A stretch of 8,143 nt of DNA, from the NCBI GenBank assembly GCA_020058965.1, contig JAGVCY010000195.1:1-8143 (forward strand), in the 5' to 3' direction. The DNA is from Candidatus Omnitrophota bacterium (GTDB lineage Bacteria > Omnitrophota > Gorgyraeia > 2-02-FULL-51-18 > JAGOUK01). The notes below the pieces were generated by a model. The model was not told the DNA's origin, searched no databases, and saw nothing but the letters and a program-made list of their open reading frames with translations. Of the stretch, positions 1 to 5,252 are shown piece by piece. The position numbers and the translations under genes were made by a program. Positions within the stretch are counted from its first letter, which is position 1, and each line of letters begins with the position of its first letter.

Positions 1-7
1 CGTCGCT

Positions 8-27
8 CGCATACCGAAGAGTATGTG
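8..27. other. small hairpin at the left edge
   Basis: CGCATAC (8-14) pairs with GTATGTG (21-27) around a 6-nt loop, giving a 7-bp stem with one G-T wobble. The 7-mer GTCGCTC occurs at 2-8 and again at 27-33, so the hairpin is flanked by a short direct repeat. No coding frame through bases 1-85 is long enough to call. This could be the tail of a terminator, or another small repeat unit belonging with the array that follows. The stem is too short and AT-rich to decide. Confidence 0.3.
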
Positions 28-85
28 TCGCTCCGCGCGCCTTGCATCTGAGCACTTTCTGACGATTTTTAGGTAAGGGCTTGGG

Positions 86-219
86 GCTGACTGGCGGCGC
101 TTCGCGCCCTGTGTTGGTTCGCACCATTTATGATGCTGATTGGCGGCGCTTCGCGCCCTGTGTTGGTTCGCACCATTGCTGATTGGCGGCGCTTCGCGCC
201 CTGTGTTGGTTCATACCTT
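86..219. repeat. three-copy tandem array of a double-hairpin repeat of about 43 nt
   Basis: Copies lie at 86-128, 135-177 and 178-219. Copies 1 and 2 differ at one base. Copy 3 follows copy 2 directly and diverges only in its last dozen bases. Copies 1 and 2 are separated by 6 nt (TATGAT). Each copy holds a perfect 5-bp stem GGCGC-TTC-GCGCC (96-108, 145-157, 188-200). In copies 1 and 2 a second stem TGGT-TCGC-ACCA follows (115-126 in copy 1), which on the minus strand has a GNRA-type GCGA loop. Copy 3 keeps only three pairs of it. The size, GC-rich hairpin and extragenic position resemble REP-type elements. No transposase is present. The array ends at the ppa ribosome binding site, so it would lie in the 5' leader of ppa if transcription starts upstream. 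Confidence 0.9.
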
Positions 220-224
220 GGGGG
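220..224 (+). promoter_or_regulatory. Shine-Dalgarno that fixes the ppa start
   Basis: A run of five G lies 8 nt before the ATG at 233. It is the only purine-rich site near any candidate start of this frame. It supports the ATG at 233 over the TTG at 140, which would translate two hairpin repeats as an N-terminal extension. Confidence 0.6.
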
Positions 225-232
225 TTAATTTT

Positions 233-790
233 ATGAAATCTAAAAAGGTGATTGCGGGTCAGCCGACGATTACGGTTATTATTGAGATCCCTAAGGGGAG
301 CCGGAACAAGTATGAGTTTGATAAAAAAACCGGTTTTATCAAATTTGACCGGATGCTTTTTTCGGCGGTGCATTACCCGTCGGACTATGGGTTCATTCCG
401 GAGACGCTGGCGCAGGACGGGGACCCGCTGGACGCACTGGTGCTGGTGTGGGAGCCGACATTTCCTGGGTGTTTGATCCAGGCCAGGCCGATCGGATTGT
501 TTAAAATGTGGGACGAGAAGGGGCCGGACGAGAAGATTCTGTGCGTGCCGATTCATGATCCGCTCTGGAATCACCTCAAGTCGCTCGATGAGTGCCCGCC
601 GCATCTCCTCAAAGAGATCGAGCACTTTTTTAAGATTTACAAGGATTTGGAAGACAAAAAAACCGGAGTGGAGGGCTGGCAGGATTTAGACGCCGCTCTC
701 AAAATTATCGATCAATCCAGAACCCGCTACCGCGCATCGCAAAAAAAGACGCCGTCGAAGCCCTACGCGCTCAAGCGAAAACTCCGTTAG
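233..790 (+). CDS. ppa: inorganic pyrophosphatase, family I (soluble)
   Basis: Hydrolyses pyrophosphate to two phosphates in the cytosol, pulling nucleic acid, protein and other activation reactions forward. The product is 185 aa, close to the bacterial family length of about 175. The family signature DGDPLDA is at 62-68. Residues matching the E. coli active site, placed from memory, are all present: E18, K26, E28, R40, Y52, D62, D64, D67, D94, D99, K101, Y136 and K137. The C-terminal 20 residues or so (from about 166) form a basic tail rich in K and R, beyond the usual fold. The ATG at 233 is preferred because of the GGGGG site 8 nt upstream. The open frame continues to 140, but that part is repeat-derived. 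It is monocistronic in this window and converges on the signalling operon with a 12-nt gap. A hairpin repeat array lies directly upstream and could affect its mRNA. Confidence 0.96.
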   Translation: MKSKKVIAGQPTITVIIEIPKGSRNKYEFDKKTGFIKFDRMLFSAVHYPSDYGFIPETLAQDGDPLDALVLVWEPTFPGCLIQARPIGLFKMWDEKGPDEKILCVPIHDPLWNHLKSLDECPPHLLKEIEHFFKIYKDLEDKKTGVEGWQDLDAALKIIDQSRTRYRASQKKTPSKPYALKRKLR

Positions 791-802
791 GCCGCAGAAC
801 TG

Positions 803-2098
803 TTAGGCCTCGGATCCATTTTCTTCCTGTGCCGCCGTCTGCGCGGCGCCGCGATCCAAAAAATATCCCAGGTCGACCTGCTCCCCCGCCCGCGTCATAA
901 AATTCACAATAATGAAGTTCACCTCAAAGGGCAGGTGCTTGGCCTCGTTGTACCATTCGGCATCGCGCCGGAGCCGCCGACTAAGACTTTCGGCCGATTC
1001 GTGATCACAATAAACCGCCGCGATCGCAAATTCATGAGAACCCACGCGAGCCAGCACATCCGAATCTCGGAAGGAATGGCGCAGAATCCTCGTCGCCGCC
1101 AGCACGGATTGAACCGCACCCTCCTGTCCGCGCTGAGCTAGGATTTTTTCCTGTCCTTGAATCTTGACATAAAACATCACGAAGTCTTTTTGAAGCCGCT
1201 TGCTGATCTTGAGCTGATGGTCCACCAGCGCCAAAAAAGCCGGCCGATTGTATAAACCCGTCAAGGGATCTTTGAGGTTTGCCTGCCGTGCTTTTTTGAT
1301 CAGCGCGTACCGCTCGATGGCGTAACGGATGGCGCGGCTCAGGATCTGGAGGTTCATGTCATTTTTATGAACAAAGTCCTGCGCGCCCTCGTGCAAGGCC
1401 TCCTCCGCCATCAGTTCATCCTGATGCCCGGTGAGCAGCAAAATCGGCGTTTCCGGCGCGGCTTTTTTAAGCTGTCTAAAAGTCCCGATCCCCTTGCTGT
1501 CCGGGAGCCCCAGATCCGAAACGATCAGATCCGGCGTGTGCTCGGACAAAAATTCCAACCCCTGCTTTAATGTGACCGCGCAATGCACGGTGTAAGATTG
1601 CTTTCGGTCGTGCGCGAGCATCGTTCGGATCAGCAGCGCGTCGTCCTGATCGTCCTCAATGACGAGGATCTCGTTGGACTTCGGGTGGGGGGCGGTTTCG
1701 AACGGCAGCCGTTCGCACAACTCCTTGAGAATATCGTCCGGCCGGCAGGGCTTGGTGAGATACGCGTCCGCGCCGATCACGCGGCCGATCACGCGGTCCG
1801 CTTCGCCCGACTTGGATGTAAACATGATGATGGGCGTTTTGGCTATCTCAGGATCTTCGTGCGCGCGGATCGCCTTGCAAACATCCTCCCCGCACATCTT
1901 CGGCAGCCGAAGGTCCAAAAAAACGATATGCGGCTTGGTCTCAATCACCGCGCGCAAACCTTCCTCTCCGTCTTCCGCGATCGCCAGATCACAACCGTCC
2001 GGCAGGGCGTGACGAAAAAGCAGGGCGTCGTCAGAATCATCCTCGATCAACAGCACCCGTGGTTTTTGAGCGCTGCCGTTGCTTCTAAATTGTTTCAC
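803..2098 (-). CDS. REC-REC-GGDEF response regulator with degenerate cyclase site and retained I-site motif
   Basis: The product is 431 aa and soluble. REC1 spans about 13-131, with acidic residues E19-D21, phosphoacceptor D62, T94 and K116 followed by P. REC2 spans about 142-262, with E148-D150, D195, T223 and K245, but HKND replaces the usual KP. A GGDEF-family domain runs from about 275 to 420. It opens with the canonical DPLTGLYNR (277-285), but the signature is GSHEF (353-357). The metal-binding aspartates of the DxDxFK stretch are replaced (K312, Q314), so diguanylate cyclase activity is unlikely. An RxxD motif (R344-D347) lies exactly five residues before GSHEF, the spacing of the c-di-GMP inhibitory site in PleD. 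The domain order matches PleD and the c-di-GMP effector PopA of Caulobacter; effector function here is inference. The GTG at 2098 is chosen because it overlaps the stop of the preceding gene as GTGA and has AAGGGAG just upstream. The frame stays open to 2179, overlapping that gene by 85 nt. Confidence 0.88.
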   Translation of the reverse strand: MKQFRSNGSAQKPRVLLIEDDSDDALLFRHALPDGCDLAIAEDGEEGLRAVIETKPHIVFLDLRLPKMCGEDVCKAIRAHEDPEIAKTPIIMFTSKSGEADRVIGRVIGADAYLTKPCRPDDILKELCERLPFETAPHPKSNEILVIEDDQDDALLIRTMLAHDRKQSYTVHCAVTLKQGLEFLSEHTPDLIVSDLGLPDSKGIGTFRQLKKAAPETPILLLTGHQDELMAEEALHEGAQDFVHKNDMNLQILSRAIRYAIERYALIKKARQANLKDPLTGLYNRPAFLALVDHQLKISKRLQKDFVMFYVKIQGQEKILAQRGQEGAVQSVLAATRILRHSFRDSDVLARVGSHEFAIAAVYCDHESAESLSRRLRRDAEWYNEAKHLPFEVNFIIVNFMTRAGEQVDLGYFLDRGAAQTAAQEENGSEA

Positions 2099-2583
2099 GC
2101 GGCTCCCTTCCGCCCCAAGGCATCGGCGTTTTCGGCTTCCGGTAATGGGTGCTCGGCGACACGGATCCAGTAATTGCACACAACGCTGATCATCTCGACA
2201 AGAGATTTAAAATCGTGCGGCTTGGTCAAATAGGTGTTGGCGCCTTCCTGATAGGCGCGATTAATATCCCCCGGATATCGGGAAGTCGTAAAAACAATGA
2301 TCGGAATTTTTTTCAGCTCCGGGTGTGCTTTAAGTTGTTTGAGCACTTCGCGGCCGTCCTTTTTAGGCATCCGCAAATCGAGCAGAATAAATTGCGGATA
2401 CACCGCCGCGCCCCCCGTCGCCGGGGACGGATCGAGCAAAAGCGGCAAAACCCCCTCCCCGTCCACCGCCCGCGTCACAAAAACCGCGTTCCCGGATTCT
2501 TCAAACGCGCGCTTCAGCAGAACAAAATCATCATCGTCGTCTTCGCAGACCAGAACCCATGGCGTGATCTCGGAATGCTTCAT
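2095..2583 (-). CDS. single-domain response regulator, Rcp1-like
   Basis: A 162-aa stand-alone receiver domain with no output domain. The acidic pocket is E14-D16 (in a run of five aspartates), the phosphoacceptor is D69 in LLDLRMPKKDGREVL, the switch residue is T99 or T100, and K121 precedes P122. The longer linker before the phosphorylated strand (about 50-63) and the PKKDGREVL motif are typical of the Rcp1 family, small regulators that partner phytochrome-type kinases. The C-terminal 25 residues extend beyond the receiver fold and look unstructured. The ATG overlaps the kinase stop as ATGA, with GGAG 10 nt upstream; its own TGA overlaps the next start as GTGA. It probably takes phosphate from the upstream kinase and acts by protein contact or as a phosphate shuttle or sink. 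Its target is not visible from sequence. Confidence 0.92.
   Translation of the reverse strand: MKHSEITPWVLVCEDDDDDFVLLKRAFEESGNAVFVTRAVDGEGVLPLLLDPSPATGGAAVYPQFILLDLRMPKKDGREVLKQLKAHPELKKIPIIVFTTSRYPGDINRAYQEGANTYLTKPHDFKSLVEMISVVCNYWIRVAEHPLPEAENADALGRKGAA
2103..2109 (-). promoter_or_regulatory. Shine-Dalgarno supporting the GTG start at 2098
   Basis: On the minus strand AAGGGAG occupies 2109-2103 and ends 4 nt before the GTG at 2098-2096. It lies inside the last codons of the preceding gene, as expected for a translationally coupled overlap. No equal site lies before the ATG at 2179. Confidence 0.55.
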
Positions 2584-3947
2584 GATGATTTTTCTCCAGG
2601 CGCCGGCGCCCCGCGCAGCTCGATGATAAATTTGGCTCCCTCATTCGGACGGCTTTCGGCGCGTATCTGCCCTCCGTGTCTCATCACGATCCGGTGGCAG
2701 ATCGCCAGACCGACTCCCGTGCCGTCATACTCATCCCTTCCATGCAGCCGCTCGAACGGCTGAAAAATTCTCTCCGCGTATTTGATGTCAAAACCGATGC
2801 CCGCGTCCGCCACCTCGACCGCCACCCAACCGGGCCTCGACGCAGGCACGGTCCCGATTTCAACCTTCGGACATTCGTTCTTTTTTCTAAATTTGAGAGC
2901 GTTGGACAATAAATTCTGAAACAACTGCCGCATCCGATGCGGGTCGGCCAGAACCCTCGGCAAAGACCCCGTCTTCACCTCCGCCTTCGACTTCAAAATC
3001 GCCAATTCCAAGTCCCCGAGCACCCCTTTAACCACCGCGCTCAAGTCCACCTCCTCCAACTGCGGCGACTCGCGCGAAACCCGCGCATACATCAACAGCG
3101 CTTCGATCAACTCCTGCATCCTCACCACCGACCGCTGCATCCGATCGATGTAGTCCCGCGCCGTGTGATTGAGCTGATCGTTGCACTCCGTTTTAAGAAG
3201 TTCCCCAAATGCCATGACCTTCCTCAGCGGCTCCTGCAAGTCATGCGACGCCACGTAGGCGAACTGCTCAAGCTCCATATTGCTCTGTCGCAGCACTTCG
3301 GTGAGTCGCCGCTCTTCCTCGGAGCGCTTTTTGTCGGTGATGTCCTCCGAAATTCCCAGCAAGTAGAGCGGCCGGCCCTCGCGGTCCAAAACGGGGATTT
3401 TTTTGGTATGCAGAATTCTTTGGCCCTTGACCCGCGTATTGATCGGTTCCTCAAAGATATCGACGACTTTGCCCGCGTCCAGGGTTTCGCGGTCTTTCCG
3501 GATAAAAAAGTCCGCCTCTTCCCTTGGAAAAAAGTCGTAGTCGTTTTTTCCAAGCATCTCCTCGCGCGAATACCCAAGCAGTTCTTCGCCCGCGCGATTA
3601 AATCGGACAAAGCGCAAACTCTTGGCATCCTTGAGAAAAATCATGTCGGGGATGTTTTCGATGATGGAATCAAGGTAGGAATTAACTTGGCGAAGTTCGC
3701 TTTCGGCGCGCTTGCGCTCCAGAATCTGCGCTCGAAGGGCCTCGTTGGCTGCACTCAACTCGACGGTGCGTTCGCGAACCCTCATCTCAAGACTGTTCTT
3801 GACCTTGGTGAGCGCCTCGTCCGAAAGTTTACGCGCGGCCTCCTGAGCAGAAAGGTTCTTTTCGAGTTCTTGAACCTGCTCCGCGAGACGCCGGATATCG
3901 CTTCCGGGCGGAAGCTCATTTGGCTTATCCCATGGCCATGTGGGCAT
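2580..3947 (-). CDS. cytosolic PAS sensor histidine kinase
   Basis: The product is 455 aa with no signal peptide or membrane segment, so it senses an intracellular cue. An N-terminal charged helical stretch (about 17-90) looks like coiled coil. One PAS domain follows (about 88-206), with the common FNRAGEELLGYSREEMLGK pattern; no chromophore or metal ligand is evident. The HisKA dimerisation domain has the phosphorylated histidine in SHDLQEPLRKV (H235). The HATPase_c domain shows the N box NLLSNALKF (345-353), G1 DAGIGF (381-386), an F box around FQPFERLH (395-402) and G2 GTGVGLAI (409-416). All elements of an active kinase are present. The DLQEPLR H-box and the FERLHGRDEYDGTGVGLAI lid are typical of the group that works with Rcp1-like receivers, which fits the downstream gene. 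A GGAGG site lies 8 nt before the ATG. It is the first gene of the operon and its stop overlaps the next start as ATGA. The signal it detects is unknown. Confidence 0.93.
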   Translation of the reverse strand: MPTWPWDKPNELPPGSDIRRLAEQVQELEKNLSAQEAARKLSDEALTKVKNSLEMRVRERTVELSAANEALRAQILERKRAESELRQVNSYLDSIIENIPDMIFLKDAKSLRFVRFNRAGEELLGYSREEMLGKNDYDFFPREEADFFIRKDRETLDAGKVVDIFEEPINTRVKGQRILHTKKIPVLDREGRPLYLLGISEDITDKKRSEEERRLTEVLRQSNMELEQFAYVASHDLQEPLRKVMAFGELLKTECNDQLNHTARDYIDRMQRSVVRMQELIEALLMYARVSRESPQLEEVDLSAVVKGVLGDLELAILKSKAEVKTGSLPRVLADPHRMRQLFQNLLSNALKFRKKNECPKVEIGTVPASRPGWVAVEVADAGIGFDIKYAERIFQPFERLHGRDEYDGTGVGLAICHRIVMRHGGQIRAESRPNEGAKFIIELRGAPAPGEKSS

Positions 3948-3968
3948 CCTGACTCCCTCCAGTTAACT

Positions 3969-3976
3969 CTATTATA
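3969..3976 (-). promoter_or_regulatory. -10 box of the kinase operon promoter
   Basis: On the minus strand TATAAT runs 3976-3971 (TATAATAG to 3969). Transcription would begin near 3964, leaving a leader of about 17 nt that contains the GGAGG site (3960-3956) of the kinase gene. No good -35 is seen at 16-18 nt; the expected position falls on the opposite promoter's -10. The octamer is the exact reverse complement of the one at 3997-4004. Confidence 0.55.
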
Positions 3977-3996
3977 GCCCTATAACCATTCATCGG

Positions 3997-4004
3997 TATA
4001 ATAG
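3997..4004 (+). promoter_or_regulatory. -10 box of the aminotransferase promoter, leaderless arrangement
   Basis: A perfect TATAAT at 3997-4002 ends only 6 nt before the ATG at 4009. Transcription would start at or within a base or two of the start codon. There is no Shine-Dalgarno, which fits a leaderless mRNA. No clear -35 is present at the normal distance. Confidence 0.6.
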
Positions 4005-4008
4005 CCGC

Positions 4009-5193
4009 ATGATTCCAACCGAAAACCGTTTTTCCCGTAGAACCGACTGGCCGGCGCACCCGAATCGCATGGCCGAGCTCACCGAAAAGCTCCGAAATGA
4101 AAAAGAGGCCGCTGCTCTTACGGATCTCACCGAATCCAATCCGACCCGCTGCGGATTTGATTTTTCAGCGGCGGGTTGGCTCGACGCGTTCCAGGATCCG
4201 GACAATCTCGCCTACGCGCCGGACCCGCGCGGTCTTTTAAAAGCCCGCGAGGCCGTTGCCGGCTATTACGCGGCCAAAGGGGTCAGCGTCAACCCTGATC
4301 AAATCATCCTCACCTCCGGCACGAGCGAAGCCTATAACTTTTGTCTACGCCTATTGACCCACGCGGGCGAAGCGATCATGACCCCTGCGCCGAGTTACCC
4401 GCTCATGGATCTTCTGATCCATTTGAACGACATCAATCAGCACCGCTACGCGCTGACTTATCGGGATAAATGGTTTTTTGAATCCGCCAACGCGCGGCTG
4501 ATGCATCAGCCGCAAGCGCGGGCGCTGGTCGCGGTGCATCCGAACAATCCCACCGGTCACGCGTTTGACGCGGCCGAACGGGACGCGCTCGTCAAATTCG
4601 CGATCTCCGAAAATATGGCGCTCATCATCGACGAGGTTTTTTTGGATTACGCGGCGGATCCCAAGGCTTCGTTCGCGTCGGAACAGCGGGTGCTGACCTT
4701 CACGCTGAGCGGCATTTCAAAAATTCTGGGCTTGCCCCAGATGAAGCTGTCCTGGATCGTCGTCAGCGGCCCCGAATCCGAACGGCGCGAAGCCCTTCGG
4801 CGGCTTGAGATCGTCGCGGATATTTTTCTCTCGGTGAGCGGCCCCGCGCAAAACGCGCTCGCAACCTGGCTCACCCGCGCGCCCGAAGTCCACGCCCGGA
4901 TCCGCGAACGCGTCCAAAAAAACCGCCGTTCTCTCGAGCGGGCGTTTAAGGATCATCCCAAGGCGGAATTACTTCACAACTCCGGCTGCGATTCCTGGAC
5001 CGCCGTTCTCCGCCTCCCCGATAATCCCGATGATGAGGCCGTTGCCTACCGCCTTCTCGAAGAACATCATCTCCTGGTCCATCCGGGCTACTTCTACGAT
5101 TTCCAAGCCGGCCAACACCTGGTCGTCTCCCTGCTCCCGCCCGATCCCATCTTCGCCCCCGCCGCGCTCGTGCTCGCCTCGGCTCTCCGGTAA
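4009..5193 (+). CDS. PLP-dependent aminotransferase, class I/II
   Basis: A 394-aa fold-type I PLP enzyme, cytosolic, expected to move an amino group between an amino acid and a 2-oxo acid. The Schiff-base lysine is K238 in SGISKILGLPQMKLSW. The cofactor is also held by N180 (HPNNPTG, 177-183), D208 (IIDEVF) and probably Y130 (APSYP). The N-terminus carries the FSRRTDW and LTESNPTRCGF motifs (8-14, 40-50) of an uncharacterised bacterial subfamily usually annotated only as aminotransferase. Near the C-terminus, where most class I enzymes have the substrate-carboxylate arginine in an RLSF-type motif, this protein reads HLVVSLL (370-376) with no arginine. Its substrate is therefore hard to predict, and a standard alanine or aspartate aminotransferase role should not be assumed. 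The ATG at 4009 is favoured because the family N-terminal motif begins at once and a -10 box lies 6 nt upstream. It is divergent from the kinase operon, and the phosphorylase gene follows after 59 nt. Confidence 0.9.
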   Translation: MIPTENRFSRRTDWPAHPNRMAELTEKLRNEKEAAALTDLTESNPTRCGFDFSAAGWLDAFQDPDNLAYAPDPRGLLKAREAVAGYYAAKGVSVNPDQIILTSGTSEAYNFCLRLLTHAGEAIMTPAPSYPLMDLLIHLNDINQHRYALTYRDKWFFESANARLMHQPQARALVAVHPNNPTGHAFDAAERDALVKFAISENMALIIDEVFLDYAADPKASFASEQRVLTFTLSGISKILGLPQMKLSWIVVSGPESERREALRRLEIVADIFLSVSGPAQNALATWLTRAPEVHARIRERVQKNRRSLERAFKDHPKAELLHNSGCDSWTAVLRLPDNPDDEAVAYRLLEEHHLLVHPGYFYDFQAGQHLVVSLLPPDPIFAPAALVLASALR

Positions 5194-5218
5194 CCCTTCC
5201 GCCCCTCCCACCCGCTGA

Positions 5219-5228
5219 TTGTCGACAA
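5219..5228. promoter_or_regulatory. 10-bp palindrome, candidate operator of the phosphorylase gene
   Basis: TTGTCGACAA is a perfect palindrome covering the -35 and spacer region of the likely promoter at 5235-5243. A regulator bound here would block polymerase. No regulator gene is nearby and a single 10-bp palindrome may be chance. Confidence 0.25.
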
Positions 5229-5234
5229 ATTTTC

Positions 5235-5243
5235 TGATATACT
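5235..5243 (+). promoter_or_regulatory. extended -10 promoter of the phosphorylase gene
   Basis: TGATATACT matches an extended -10 (TGn followed by TATACT at 5238-5243). It ends 9 nt before the ATG at 5253, so the transcript would begin within a few bases of the start codon. No purine-rich ribosome site lies between them. The extended -10 would compensate for the lack of a good -35. The rest of the 59-nt gap (5194-5218) is a C-rich stretch without a terminator hairpin. Confidence 0.5.
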
Positions 5244-5252
5244 TTGCTTTCT

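Noticed and set aside
1..76. 3' end of an upstream coding gene
   Set aside because: The longest plus frame here is about 24 codons to a TAA at 74-76, with no recognisable motif; a hairpin and short direct repeat also occupy this stretch.
129..134. TATGAT between repeat copies 1 and 2 as a ppa promoter -10
   Set aside because: It matches a -10 loosely, but no -35 or extended -10 is seen and it lies within the repeat array. Too weak to call.
86..219. CRISPR array
   Set aside because: Copies are directly adjacent or separated by 6 nt; there are no unique spacers of CRISPR size and no cas gene.
326..337. AAAACCGGTTTT palindrome as an operator
   Set aside because: It is inside ppa and encodes the conserved KKTGF segment, so codon choice explains it.
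128..625. long minus-strand frame opposite ppa, and other long antisense frames over the kinase and phosphorylase genes
   Set aside because: They lie opposite genes with clear family motifs, have no recognisable domains and have arginine-rich compositions typical of shadow frames in GC-rich DNA.
789..810. bidirectional terminator between ppa and the response regulator
   Set aside because: The stem is only 5 bp with a 12-nt loop, lies over both stop codons and has no T-run.
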